This document shows, piece by piece, positions 1-8,362 of a DNA stretch of 64,000 bases. The stretch comes from Cylindrospermum stagnale PCC 7417 (GTDB lineage Bacteria; Cyanobacteriota; Cyanobacteriia; Cyanobacteriales; Nostocaceae). A program made the translations under genes and the position numbers. Where the stretch lies: the NCBI RefSeq assembly GCF_000317535.1, contig NC_019757.1, positions 1,587,001-1,651,000 of the forward strand, given 5' to 3'. The notes under the pieces are model-generated. The model was not told the origin of the DNA and made no database searches. It was given only the letters and a program-made list of their open reading frames with translations. Position 1 is the first letter of the stretch. Each line of letters starts with the position of its first letter.

Positions 1-414
1 GGCTGGTTGCGTTGGGAACCTTTATGGCATTTGCCAGTGGAGTCGATTGGGCTACCATTTGCTTTGTGGTGTCTGGCGAGGAATTGGGGCAAAGTAGGTA
101 GCTGGTTTTATTTAGGTTCGTTATTCGGGACATTTTTAACCGATATCTATTTCTACCTGGCGGACTTGATGCCCTACTGGCGACAGATTATGAGAGTAGA
201 TGTCGCAGAAACTTCACAAATCTTACAAAATGCCCTAGCGCAAGTAGAAACACCTTGGGGAGAAGCTTGGGCGCTAGTTCTAGCCCTAACGCTGTTGACA
301 GTCGGAATTTTATCTTTAGGTGGAAAGCAACAGCACTGGTACGCCTTTAGCGGCGCAGTTTTGAGTACAATTCTGGTAGACAGTCTATTTTTGCTAGTAG
401 CGGTGATCTGCTGA
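1..414 (+). CDS. DUF3120 family membrane protein, 3' part
   Basis: The reading frame is open from the first base of the window and ends at a TGA at 412-414, so only the C-terminal part of the gene is present. The visible protein begins GWLRWEPLWHLPVES and has two or three hydrophobic stretches around an aromatic-rich segment (WFYLGSLFGTFLTDIYFYL). I recognise this as the cyanobacterial DUF3120 family, a multi-pass membrane protein of unknown function. A TTG at position 7 could serve as a start on paper, but homology clearly continues upstream, so the gene is cut by the window edge. Downstream lies decayed transposon DNA rather than an operon partner. Family assignment is from memory of the family sequence; function is not known. 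Confidence 0.75.
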   Translation, partial: GWLRWEPLWHLPVESIGLPFALWCLARNWGKVGSWFYLGSLFGTFLTDIYFYLADLMPYWRQIMRVDVAETSQILQNALAQVETPWGEAWALVLALTLLTVGILSLGGKQQHWYAFSGAVLSTILVDSLFLLVAVIC

Positions 415-455
415 AAGCAGCAGCGCTGAGTGCAAAGCGTCCCGTCAGGGATACG

Positions 456-606
456 CGATCGCCTAAATTCGGTGAAAAACCCGAATGGTGGAAATCTAGT
501 GGAACTAGACCATTGAGAGGTGTATTTCAAACTGCGACTGGAAACAGAATAAATGCTGATTGTAATAGTGCAGCAAATATTATCGGCAAAGTAGCGATGA
601 TGGGTG
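456..606 (+). pseudogene. TnpB-type transposase C-terminal remnant
   Basis: The + frame through 456-606 reads FGEKPEWWKSSG, then RGVFQTATGNRINADCNSAA and NIIGKV. This is the typical C-terminal tail of IS891/IS1136/IS1341-type TnpB (OrfB) proteins, including the last RuvC-like motif (xADxNxAANI). Nothing upstream in this frame is transposase-like; the DNA before it is dispersed-repeat sequence and the DUF3120 gene end. It is therefore a short relic without coding capacity. It lies tail to tail with a second, different TnpB remnant on the other strand. Confidence 0.7.
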
Positions 607-625
607 ACATACTCCACACTCCCTT

Positions 626-1066
626 TCAGGTGAGTGTGGGCTTCTCAACGACTCCTAATCCGGACATTGATCGAGCTTTAAGACCGTGTGTCCCACGGTT
701 CTTGATATTTATAGCCGCGTTCAAGTCCCTGCACAAACTTGTATGACATATAGGACAATTGTGCATTCTTTGGGATAGCGGTTTTATTACCTTGGAACCG
801 CACTTAGAACATTCAAGGCTAGTACCGTTAGGATTTACAGCTATCACTTTCAAGCCAGCATTTACGGCTTTGTTTGAAAGTATGGATATAAACTGTCCCC
901 ATCCAGCATCATTTACGCTTTTAGCCAATCTTGATTTAGCAAGTCCTTTAATATTTAACTTTTCAACTGCTATCGCATCGGATTTTTTGAGGAGATTGTT
1001 TGCAGTTTTAAAGTGAAAATCTTTGCGGGTATCTGCTACTTTTTTATGTTTAATACCCAGACAATG
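626..1066 (-). pseudogene. TnpB (IS200/IS605 group) 5'-truncated remnant
   Basis: Read on the minus strand the frame runs from about 1066 to a stop at 626. It contains [35 protein letters not shown], a zinc ribbon with CSKCGS and CPICH pairs, and the final catalytic motif [10 protein letters not shown]. These are the RuvC-II, zinc-ribbon and RuvC-III parts of TnpB, the RNA-guided nuclease carried by IS200/IS605-type elements. The N-terminal half, with the first RuvC Asp, is missing: a stop codon lies at about 1076-1078 and no start fits a full protein. An ATG at 928 opens a 100-residue frame, but that is only the tail. Probably inactive. Confidence 0.8.
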
Positions 1067-1098
1067 TGTAGGCAGTCAGGAAAAATAAAGCATTAAAT

Positions 1099-1254
1099 TT
1101 GAGGATATCAGAACGTAGATTGAACAAACTACGACTATACGCAAGTCAAAATGATAAAACCATGACTCATGTAATTGAAGACTTTATAGATTCCCTCAAA
1201 GTTAAAAGTGGCGACTCCTCATCGACCCCCTTTCCTGTCAATCCTACGGATTGA
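1099..1254 (+). CDS. small ribbon-helix-helix protein, transposon-associated
   Basis: A 51-codon frame reads LRISERRLNKLRLYASQNDK and then TMTHVIEDFIDSLKVKSGDS before the stop at 1252-1254. The short strand followed by two helices is the CopG/Arc-type ribbon-helix-helix pattern, and I know similar small proteins next to IS605-type tnpB genes in cyanobacteria. The start is uncertain: TTG at 1099 is the best candidate, no ATG is available, and an AGGA at 1078-1081 is rather far upstream, so the gene may have lost its start. It was too short to be listed by ordinary ORF cut-offs. Probably a DNA-binding repressor of the element; function is inferred. Confidence 0.5.
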   Translation: MRISERRLNKLRLYASQNDKTMTHVIEDFIDSLKVKSGDSSSTPFPVNPTD

Positions 1255-1293
1255 ATTGGTTGTGGGTCAATTCGTCGCCGCCCAAAAATTCAT

Positions 1294-1323
1294 CCCACAC
1301 TGCCCTTCGGGTCAGATGTGGGG
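1294..1323 (+). terminator. hairpin after the RHH gene
   Basis: CCCACA pairs with TGTGGG, with an inner CTGCCC/GGGtCAG stem closed by a TTC loop; about 12 base pairs with two small bulges. It is followed by GCTTATTTTTG. It can serve as a terminator for the small RHH gene or as an end structure of the decayed IS200/IS605-type element. Confidence 0.5.
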
Positions 1324-1416
1324 CTTATTTTTGTTTCAGCTAAATTTGACTTAGCTGGAATCAGTAGAGGTTGTTTAAGTCAGCCTAAGAAACTTCTACT
1401 ATGGACTCTTCAGGAA

Positions 1417-1439
1417 TCCCCGCGTCTTCAGACCGGGGA
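1417..1439 (+). repeat. hairpin like an IS200/IS605 right end
   Basis: TCCCCG and GTCT pair with AGAC and CGGGGA around a two-base loop, giving a ten-pair hairpin with one bulged C. The preceding GGAAT and the following AGCTTAATAAG resemble the GAATCCCC...GGGGA right-end or omega-RNA hairpin of IS200/IS605 elements. The tnpB remnant it might belong to lies 350 bp away on the opposite strand, so the link is an inference. Confidence 0.4.
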
Positions 1440-1660
1440 AGCTTAATAAGCTGTATATTAGTTTCTGATGACTGCTGTGTGTTGATTAAGCTATCCGCTA
1501 TCAACCCCAGGACGAAGTCAGAGGAAACAAGTACTCTACCAGCCCCCAGATTGATCAGTGGGGTGGACTTCAGACTTTATAATCCTCACTTCAGCCGATA
1601 GTTGACAGTTTTTAGCTTAAAGTTTTTATTTCTGTATTGATGGAAAGAGGGAGAAAGATA

Positions 1661-2089
1661 GTGAAAGGATTGGTGCGTTTATTAACAGTGTTTAGTTTGT
1701 TACTTGGCTCCTGGGGATGGTTGGGAACAACTCAGATAGCCCAAGCTGCAAGTTTCAACAATTTTGCTTTACCTCAAATCCCAGTTCTGGCAATTGAACG
1801 GCAAAATCGGGCAGATGCCAAGCTAGGAACGTCATTCGGTCAAAAAATTGATTTGAATAATACTAACGTGCGCGCTTTTCAACAGTTTCCAGGGCTGTAC
1901 CCAACCCTGGCGAAGAAAATCATCACCAATGCTCCTTACAAGAGTGTAGAAGATGTATTGAATCTTCCAGGATTGAGCGATCGCCAAAAACAAACCCTGC
2001 AAGCCAATTTCGATAACTTCACCGTGACAGAATACGAGCCTGCCTTCAACGAGGGAGACGATCGCTTTAACAACGGCATCTACAGATAA
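1661..2089 (+). CDS. psbU: photosystem II 12 kDa extrinsic protein PsbU
   Basis: PsbU binds the lumenal face of photosystem II and stabilises the oxygen-evolving manganese cluster together with PsbO and PsbV. The protein starts with a Sec-type signal peptide (hydrophobic [17 protein letters not shown], cleavage near AQAAS). The mature part carries the conserved [40 protein letters not shown] and the helix-hairpin-helix-like [12 protein letters not shown], ending [12 protein letters not shown] chose GTG 1661 because AGAGGGAG lies about eight bases upstream and the family starts [11 protein letters not shown] 1637 and ATG 1640 are in frame but place the ribosome site inside the gene. About 142 residues, normal for the family. 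Monocistronic in appearance. Confidence 0.95.
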   Translation: MKGLVRLLTVFSLLLGSWGWLGTTQIAQAASFNNFALPQIPVLAIERQNRADAKLGTSFGQKIDLNNTNVRAFQQFPGLYPTLAKKIITNAPYKSVEDVLNLPGLSDRQKQTLQANFDNFTVTEYEPAFNEGDDRFNNGIYR

Positions 2090-2094
2090 CTAAA

Positions 2095-2206
2095 TGGGAC
2101 TGGGGACTGGGAATTGGGGACTGGGAATTGGGAAAAATTATTGAATAAGTTTTTCCATTACCCATTACCCATTACCCATTACCCATTACCCATTACCCAT
2201 TACCTA
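2095..2206. repeat. short tandem repeats (GGGAATTGGGGACT and CATTACC units)
   Basis: Two repeat types sit back to back between psbU and nadB: repeats of GGGACTGGGAATTG and then about seven copies of the heptamer CATTACC. The two halves are partly complementary, so the transcript could fold. Such heptanucleotide STRRs are well known in Nostoc-type genomes. The nadB frame stays open through them and gives a spurious N-terminal extension. Confidence 0.9.
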
Positions 2207-3886
2207 ATGTCTCAGATAGATATCCCGAGCCAATTTGATGTTTTAGTAGTCGGTGCTGGTGCCGCTGGACTATACACGGCGCTGTGTCTGCCAGAGTCTT
2301 TGCGCGTCGGCTTGATTACCAAAGAAACTGTTGCTTTATCCGCCAGTGATTGGGCCCAGGGTGGCATTGCCGCAGCCGTCTCAAGAGAAGATTCTCCAGC
2401 TTTGCACATTGAAGATACATTACAGGCAGGGGCTGGTTTGTGCGATGTAGAAGCTGTAAAATTCCTGGCTGAAGTTGCACCTAGCTGCATTCAAAACCTG
2501 GTTAACTTGGGAGTTGCTTTCGACCGTCATGGTAACGCCTTGGCTTTAACTTTGGAAGCTGCCCATTCTCGCAATCGTGTTCTTCATGCTGCTGACACTA
2601 CAGGCAGAGAAGTTACTACCACCCTGACAAACCAAGTACTACGCCGCCAGAATATTCAAGTTATTCAACAGGCTTTAGCTTTGAGTTTGTGGATAGAACC
2701 ACAAACAGGAATCTGTCAGGGAATAAGCCTGTTTTATCAAGGTGAAGTCCGATGGGTAAAGGCTGGTGCTGTGGTACTGGCAACCGGTGGCGGTGGACAA
2801 GTTTTTGCCCAAACTACAAACCCCGCAGTGAGTACAGGTGATGGGGTGGCGATCGCATATCGTGCAGGGGGCATCCTCCGCGATTTAGAATTTGTCCAAT
2901 TTCATCCCACAGCCCTCACCAAAACTGGTGCAGATCGTTTTCTCATTAGCGAAGCTGTGCGCGGCGAAGGGGCCCACCTTGTCGATAACGAAGGGCGACG
3001 TTTTGCCTTTGACTACCACCCAGCAGGTGAACTCGCCCCCAGAGATATTGTTAGTAGAGCCATTTTTAGCCATCTGCAACACACCGCCCTCGATCCAGCT
3101 ACGGCCCATGTCTGGCTAGATATGCGCCCCATTCCCGCCGACAAGATTCGTTACCGCTTTCCCAATATCATCAAAGTTTGTCAGCATTGGGGCATTGATG
3201 TCTTCAACGAACCCATTCCCGTTGCACCTGCTGCCCATTATTGGATGGGTGGGATTGTCGCCGATCTGATGAATCGCACAAATATTCCTGGTTTATATGC
3301 TGTGGGAGAAACCGCCAGCACCGGCGTGCACGGGGCAAATCGTCTGGCAAGCAATTCCCTGCTGGAATGTATTGTTTTTGGGGCGCAAATGGCTAATATT
3401 GCCCTTGAAGATGTGGGACGGCAATCGGCAATCCCAGTGCTGCCATTGCGGAAATTTAGGGCTGATGTCAATGAGTTGGATGCACAACTTGCACAGCTAG
3501 AAGCACTACGGCAGAAGTTACCCCGTCTGGTGTGGCAAAGTGCTGGTATTTGTCGGGAACAATCAGGATTAGAAAATGCGATCGCCACTATTGAATCTTG
3601 GCAGCAAGATTTCGCAGCTTTACCTTTGAGTCAATTCTTGCTCGGTTTATCTCCCACAGAACCAGCTAGTTTTGACCTACCAGATGTAGAACGGCAATTA
3701 CGGCTTTGGGCTGAAACCCGCAATCTATTAGATGTAGCTGATTTAATTCTCAAAAGTGCGGCTTTTAGAACCGAAAGCCGGGGCGGTCACTTTCGCTTAG
3801 ATTATCCGCAACCAGACCCTGATTGGCAAGCCCACACGCTTGTACAAACAGGCAACTGGTGGAAATCCCCAATTTTCAATCATTAA
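2207..3886 (+). CDS. nadB: L-aspartate oxidase NadB
   Basis: NadB oxidises L-aspartate to iminoaspartate, the first step of bacterial de novo NAD synthesis; NadA then makes quinolinate. The FAD-binding fold is at the N terminus (VLVVGAGAAGLYTAL), followed by SDWAQGGIAAA, the second dinucleotide motif ATGGGGQVFAQTTNP, the fumarate-reductase-like active-site region EFVQFHPTAL, and ETASTGVHGANRLASNSLLE. The C-terminal helical domain is also present. About 559 residues from ATG 2207. The frame is open to 2114, but that stretch only translates the heptamer repeats, so the later ATG is preferred. No other NAD gene is adjacent. Confidence 0.95.
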   Translation: MSQIDIPSQFDVLVVGAGAAGLYTALCLPESLRVGLITKETVALSASDWAQGGIAAAVSREDSPALHIEDTLQAGAGLCDVEAVKFLAEVAPSCIQNLVNLGVAFDRHGNALALTLEAAHSRNRVLHAADTTGREVTTTLTNQVLRRQNIQVIQQALALSLWIEPQTGICQGISLFYQGEVRWVKAGAVVLATGGGGQVFAQTTNPAVSTGDGVAIAYRAGGILRDLEFVQFHPTALTKTGADRFLISEAVRGEGAHLVDNEGRRFAFDYHPAGELAPRDIVSRAIFSHLQHTALDPATAHVWLDMRPIPADKIRYRFPNIIKVCQHWGIDVFNEPIPVAPAAHYWMGGIVADLMNRTNIPGLYAVGETASTGVHGANRLASNSLLECIVFGAQMANIALEDVGRQSAIPVLPLRKFRADVNELDAQLAQLEALRQKLPRLVWQSAGICREQSGLENAIATIESWQQDFAALPLSQFLLGLSPTEPASFDLPDVERQLRLWAETRNLLDVADLILKSAAFRTESRGGHFRLDYPQPDPDWQAHTLVQTGNWWKSPIFNH

Positions 3887-3904
3887 ATTTTAGATTTTTA
3901 TTTC

Positions 3905-4168
3905 TTAACGAGTGCCGCTACCGTGTTGACTGTCAGGTCCGCCATAATTTGGCGGGATATATCTGTCTTCACTATGAGCCTTCGCCGCATCAATGTTTAA
4001 GCGATTGTTGCTAGTAGTAGCACTAAAAGTATTTGCCATCAAGGCGCTGAAAGTTCTTGAGACCTCGAAAATTTTCGGAACTAACATATAGGCACTCACC
4101 AGAAAAAATATCACGATGCTTGTGATTTTCACATTAGTTTCGAGCATTCTCCATAAATTTATTAGCAC
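3905..4168 (-). CDS. small single-pass membrane protein, unknown
   Basis: An 87-codon minus-strand frame with one hydrophobic segment near residues 13-33 (VKITSIVIFFLVSAYMLVP) and a polar tail ending PPNYGGPDSQHGSGTR. That Gly/Ser-rich GPDSxxGSGTR ending recurs in small cyanobacterial proteins I have seen, which makes the frame more believable. The start is unsure: GTG at 4168, or an ATG seven codons later with GGAG too close upstream. It converges with nadB, 16 bases apart. No function can be given. Confidence 0.45.
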   Translation of the reverse strand: MLINLWRMLETNVKITSIVIFFLVSAYMLVPKIFEVSRTFSALMANTFSATTSNNRLNIDAAKAHSEDRYIPPNYGGPDSQHGSGTR

Positions 4169-4700
4169 TCTGATTCATCCCGTATTTTTCACCAGCCACA
4201 GTATATTTACTTAATTTGCTGCGGAAATTAATTAAATTTTTATTAAAAAATTTCTGATAGTGGATAGCTAAATTCACTTAATGCCAAATTACCTTGACTT
4301 TTTCATGATTAAGGAAACCAAAAATTGCTCTAAATGCTCGGCTGTACTATGTTTCCCACGAAATTTTAAAAAAATATCTATCAAAATTTGGTATGAAACC
4401 GATTTTTAGTCGCTTGCACTTGAGTGTTTAGGTAATTACTGTTCGATAGTCCTAACATTTAAGAGATATTTCTAATGTGCTAATTGTGGCATCAGTCTAA
4501 AGTCAGAGATATCCTTGACTTACCAAAATAAAATTCACTCAATTGCTGCTTTTTAACTAAATTTAAAGAATTACGCGTAAAAACATGATGTTAGCTCTAT
4601 AAAAAGAGCCAAAAAAATTATCAATTATTACTTAAATTTTGGTATATGAGTTAACTAGAAATCTTAATTGGCAAAACTCCGAAAAAGTATCGGAATGGAT
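4169..4700. other. AT-rich intergenic region
   Basis: About 530 bp between two minus-strand genes. It is AT-rich with no open frame of note, no dispersed repeat and no strong hairpin. It should contain the promoter of the small membrane protein and the end of the cyclase transcript; I could not place either. Confidence 0.5.
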
Positions 4701-6875
4701 TTACGCAAACTCATAGCGGTTTTTACCAGAATGCTTGGCACGATACATTGCAGCATCTGCTTGCTTAATTAAGGTTTCACTATCTTGGCTGTTGATTGGA
4801 TAGATACTGATGCCAATACTGGCAGAGACGCTAGTAGTATATCCATCCAAAACTATTGGCTCCGTAATAATGCTTAAAAGCTTTTCAGCAACCGTAGCAG
4901 CAGCTTGCTCATTGGGGATGGCTCGGATAATTACCGTAAATTCATCACCACCCAAACGAGAAACTAGATCACTAGCGCGTAAGGAATTGCTTAATCGCCT
5001 AGCAATAGTCACCAATAGGCGATCGCCCCTAGAGTGCCCTAGGGTATCATTGACTTGCTTAAAGCCATCTAAGTCAATAAATAGCAGTCCCAAAGACAAA
5101 TTGTTGTTTTGCGCCCAATTTAGTGACTCATCAAGTTGTTCCGCGAAAAATTGGCGATTGGATAGACCAGTCAGGGGGTCGTGGTATGCGATGTAACGCA
5201 AGTTGTCTTCTTTAAGCTTTAATTCGTTGTTGGAGCGGAATAACTCAACAGCAGTGCGCTTGAGGTCTTCCTCTATCTGCTTGCGTTGGGTAATATCTCG
5301 GATGACCCCAACTAAAAACAAATTACCAGCAGCGTCTTTGTGGAGCGATCGTTTAGTAGAAATTAAATGAGTCTTGCCATTAGCATCGGTAAATTCTTCC
5401 TCATATTCCTGGGGTTGCTGAGTCTGGAAAACAAGCTGATCTTGTTCTCTAAATACATCTGCTTCATGTTTAGAAAAAAAGTCATAGTCTGACTTTTCAA
5501 TTAGCAAATTGTTGTCATAACCGATTAAACGACAATAAGCCTCATTTAAAACTATCCATTGATATTGTTCATTTTTCACAAAAATCGGATCAGGAATCGT
5601 ATTGATCACTTGATGCAAAAACTCTTTGGAGCGTTTCAATTCTTCCTGCATATAGGCAATATTACAGGCCATCCAAATAGCTGAACTAGCGAAGGTGAGC
5701 AGTACGGGAATGATTGGTATCCACCAACCATACAAGAAAGTGATGTAAGCACCGAGGGTGAGCGCAAAGCTAGAAATCAGGAGACAAAAGAAGTTCCTAG
5801 TTGGGCTTTGAATTCGCCATTTAAGAGCGGCTCCCACATAAGACCAAGCAAAAATCCACAAATATTCCTCTAGGTCAGACCAGACTTGGAGTAATCGTCG
5901 TCCTTCGAGGGCAGATGAAATCAACTCACTGATAAAATGAGCTTGCAGTTCGATGCCAGCTATCGGTTTTGCTGTACCCATCAACAGGCTGGATTGGGGA
6001 ATAAACACAAAATCTTGGAGGCTAGGTGCAGTAGAGCCAATGAGTATAATGCGATCGCGAATCCATTCTTCTGGCACTTTATCAGCTAGCACATCCCTCA
6101 TCGATATCCGTTGATAATTACAGGGTTCTATAGACGAAAGTTGACAGCGGAGTTTAGGAAAACTAGACAAAATTTGGTAGCCCCTCGCATCAGCTCCCAC
6201 ATAAGCACCATGATTAGTCTGAAAACGAGTAAACACCGCTTTACCCAACTGTAAATACTCAGGGTTACTCGCTGCTTTCCGAGGAGTAATTCCCTCTGAC
6301 CTTAAATATAATAAAGCCAGCTTCAGGGCAAAACTTTCGTGTGCTTGATTATCAACGTGCCAATATAACAAGCTGCGACGAATTTTGCCATCAAAATCAT
6401 AGATCACATTGTTAAAACCCACTTGGTCAAGTTGATTTAGCACTGGTGGAGGTAAAACACTGGCATTTTTGTTATTTGCCAACAGTTCAATTCCAATCAA
6501 GTTAGAGATCGACTTATAAGCATTTGCCAGATCTTCAGAACCAGGTTTTACTGGCAAATCCCGGTAAATATCTAAGCCTATAGCACGGGGTTGGTGGTTA
6601 GTTAATTTTTGTAACACCTGGGCAATCACCCCGTCAGGAATCGGCCACGAACCCACTTGGCGTAAAGATACCTCATCAATCGCTACTATAGTAATGCGCT
6701 CTTCTGGTGGCTCATTTGGACGTAAGCGAAAAAATTGATCCAAAGCTGCTAACTCTAAAGATTGCAATAATCCAATAGAGCGTAAAAGCAGGACGCAGAC
6801 TGCAATGCAGGAGGCAGTAATCAATTCCCTGTGTCTTCGACCAAGCGGTTGTTTTAGTCCAAACATTAACCTCAC
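4701..6875 (-). CDS. diguanylate cyclase with CHASE2, PAS and GGDEF domains
   Basis: A 724-residue membrane sensor predicted to make cyclic di-GMP. Domains in order: an N-terminal membrane anchor (about 15-38), an extracytoplasmic CHASE2 sensor (about 45-330), three closely spaced membrane segments (about 345-410), a PAS domain (about 415-535, with the PAC end DITQRKQIEEDLKRT), and a GGDEF domain to the end. The catalytic motif is an intact GGDEF at about 642-646, and the inhibitory I-site RxxD (RASD) lies five residues before it, so the enzyme should be active and product-inhibited. No EAL domain follows. GTG 6875 is the listed start; ATG at 6866 is equally possible. It stands alone. Confidence 0.9.
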   Translation of the reverse strand: MRLMFGLKQPLGRRHRELITASCIAVCVLLLRSIGLLQSLELAALDQFFRLRPNEPPEERITIVAIDEVSLRQVGSWPIPDGVIAQVLQKLTNHQPRAIGLDIYRDLPVKPGSEDLANAYKSISNLIGIELLANNKNASVLPPPVLNQLDQVGFNNVIYDFDGKIRRSLLYWHVDNQAHESFALKLALLYLRSEGITPRKAASNPEYLQLGKAVFTRFQTNHGAYVGADARGYQILSSFPKLRCQLSSIEPCNYQRISMRDVLADKVPEEWIRDRIILIGSTAPSLQDFVFIPQSSLLMGTAKPIAGIELQAHFISELISSALEGRRLLQVWSDLEEYLWIFAWSYVGAALKWRIQSPTRNFFCLLISSFALTLGAYITFLYGWWIPIIPVLLTFASSAIWMACNIAYMQEELKRSKEFLHQVINTIPDPIFVKNEQYQWIVLNEAYCRLIGYDNNLLIEKSDYDFFSKHEADVFREQDQLVFQTQQPQEYEEEFTDANGKTHLISTKRSLHKDAAGNLFLVGVIRDITQRKQIEEDLKRTAVELFRSNNELKLKEDNLRYIAYHDPLTGLSNRQFFAEQLDESLNWAQNNNLSLGLLFIDLDGFKQVNDTLGHSRGDRLLVTIARRLSNSLRASDLVSRLGGDEFTVIIRAIPNEQAAATVAEKLLSIITEPIVLDGYTTSVSASIGISIYPINSQDSETLIKQADAAMYRAKHSGKNRYEFA

Positions 6876-7094
6876 AAAATGCTTGCCTAACAGCTTATTC
6901 TGGCTCTATCGCACCTTTTACGTAAAATAGTATTCAAAAGTCCTGAAACTCCTTTCCTGTAAGCATTTCAATCGAATGAACTAGATAGTTTTTCCAAGCC
7001 TTGGCGTTCAGATTGATTCTGATTAAATTAGTTCATTTACCTGAAAATACCTGTAATTTGCTTGAGTTACTGATCAATAAATATTATTTACTAA
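6876..7094. other. intergenic, upstream of the cyclase gene
   Basis: About 220 bp before the terminator of the VKOR gene. AT-rich, no frames or repeats recognised. It must hold the promoter of the cyclase gene. Confidence 0.4.
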
Positions 7095-7141
7095 TAAAAA
7101 AGTCAACTGGAAGCAGATTTTGCTGCACTCAACCAGTTGAC
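7095..7141 (-). terminator. rho-independent terminator of the VKOR fusion gene
   Basis: GTCAACTGG (7102-7110) pairs perfectly with CCAGTTGAC (7133-7141), with a small inner GCAG/CTGC pairing. On the minus strand the stem is followed by TTTTTTA. It lies about 65 bp after the stop codon of the minus-strand VKOR gene. Confidence 0.8.
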
Positions 7142-7205
7142 AGAAAGAAGAAAGTCAATATTTAGTGTTAGTACCAAATGACCAATAATAGGCAGTAGTT
7201 GACGG

Positions 7206-8213
7206 TCATTTCCTAAAATACTTGAAGTTCTGAGAACCTGTGTAACCAGAAGCTTTTGCCAGTTCCGCCAAGTTTTGCACTCCACTATAAGTTTGACCCT
7301 TGATGATCCAAGTGGGGTAGCTTTTAATATTGGCGGCTTGACACAATTCTGGTTTAGCTTTTGGGCTATCGGCAGCGCACTCAACCTTATTATTATCGTC
7401 AATGATCTTGTAAGCTTCTTTCCCAAATATCAGCTTTTGTTCGTGGCAGTGAGGACACCAATAAGCAACGTATTCTTTAGCGCCTATGTTTACAAGATGA
7501 CGTGCTAGGGCGATTTCTGCTTCACCAGAAGTGGTGGTGATTTCCCACCCAAATTCTGGGTTGGGATCTACCTTGGGAGTAAAGGGCGGAATTTGCCCGG
7601 TTTTTCCTACCGTTGCTTCTGCTGACACATCTGCTGGCACATTCGATTGGTTGACACCAGCATAGACCCCTAAAGTACCTATCAGCGTCACCATGCCCAC
7701 AATCAGGGCGGTAAAGAAGATTTGCCCAATATCCTCCCAATCTCGACCGATAATGGTCAGCACCAACAGACTGAGGGAAAAGAAAGCCGAGCCAATACAG
7801 TAAGGACAAATGGCTTTGATTTGGAATGCCAGCAGGTACATTAGGTAGCCGCTGAAGACGGACATGGCGATCGCCCCAATCAACAGCCCCCACCACGTCA
7901 AGTTTTCTAGTTGTTTGCGGCTCTGGTTATTTTCTGCTGAGTTAAATGCTAAGGGAGCAAAAGCTAAAATCACCATACTGGTGTAGGCCAAAAATCCAAA
8001 TAAGGCTAATGGCTGACCTAAAACGGTCGCCCAAGGACTAGAAAGTACATCGTTACAGCCCTTAACACCAGCTTGGGCCGCACAATTAGCACTGCCCCCT
8101 GTTAACTTTTCAAAGGTGAGATAACCTGTTGTTAGGGCACCACATCCGGCGATCGCTCCAATCAATGGACGCGACCATTTATGAATCCAAGGAGTAGAAC
8201 GGCGGCGAATCAT
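7206..8213 (-). CDS. vitamin K epoxide reductase-thioredoxin fusion
   Basis: A bacterial VKOR homologue fused to a thioredoxin-like domain; such proteins oxidise thiols outside the cytoplasm and pass electrons to quinone, so they drive disulfide formation in the periplasm or thylakoid lumen. The membrane half has about five hydrophobic segments, the shuttle cysteines C44 and C53, and the active CxxC C136-C139 (CPYC). The soluble half follows from about residue 215 with C253-C256 (CPHC) and a cis-proline-type SYPTWII. All required cysteines are present. 335 residues, standard for the cyanobacterial fusion, which in Synechocystis and plants is needed for photosystem assembly. Heptamer repeats lie just upstream. 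Confidence 0.93.
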   Translation of the reverse strand: MIRRRSTPWIHKWSRPLIGAIAGCGALTTGYLTFEKLTGGSANCAAQAGVKGCNDVLSSPWATVLGQPLALFGFLAYTSMVILAFAPLAFNSAENNQSRKQLENLTWWGLLIGAIAMSVFSGYLMYLLAFQIKAICPYCIGSAFFSLSLLVLTIIGRDWEDIGQIFFTALIVGMVTLIGTLGVYAGVNQSNVPADVSAEATVGKTGQIPPFTPKVDPNPEFGWEITTTSGEAEIALARHLVNIGAKEYVAYWCPHCHEQKLIFGKEAYKIIDDNNKVECAADSPKAKPELCQAANIKSYPTWIIKGQTYSGVQNLAELAKASGYTGSQNFKYFRK

Positions 8214-8220
8214 AAGTATT

Positions 8221-8361
8221 AGTCATTGGTCATTGGTCATTGGTCATTAGTGATTGGTCATTAGTGATTGGTCATTAGTGATTGGGTATTGGGTATTAGA
8301 AAGATTTTCCATTACCAATTACCAATTACCACTTACCCATTACCAATTACCCATTACCCAT
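8221..8361. repeat. heptamer tandem repeats, both orientations
   Basis: TCATTGG/TCATTAG-type units, then GGGTATT, then the complementary CATTACC/AATTACC units. The first and last parts can pair, which would give a long imperfect hairpin between btpA and the VKOR gene. Confidence 0.85.
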
Positions 8362-8362
8362 T

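Noticed and set aside
1401-1601. 66-codon frame between the RHH gene and psbU
   Set aside because: It runs through the end hairpin, has no ribosome site and no recognisable sequence.
2155-2205. CATTACC tandem array as possible CRISPR
   Set aside because: Units are seven bases with no spacers; these are ordinary cyanobacterial heptamer repeats.
2114-2206. N-terminal extension of NadB
   Set aside because: It only translates the GGGAATTGG and CATTACC repeats; the family starts near ATG 2207.
7522-7896. 124-codon frame within the VKOR gene in another frame
   Set aside because: Shadow of the VKOR-thioredoxin fusion, whose frame has all catalytic cysteines.
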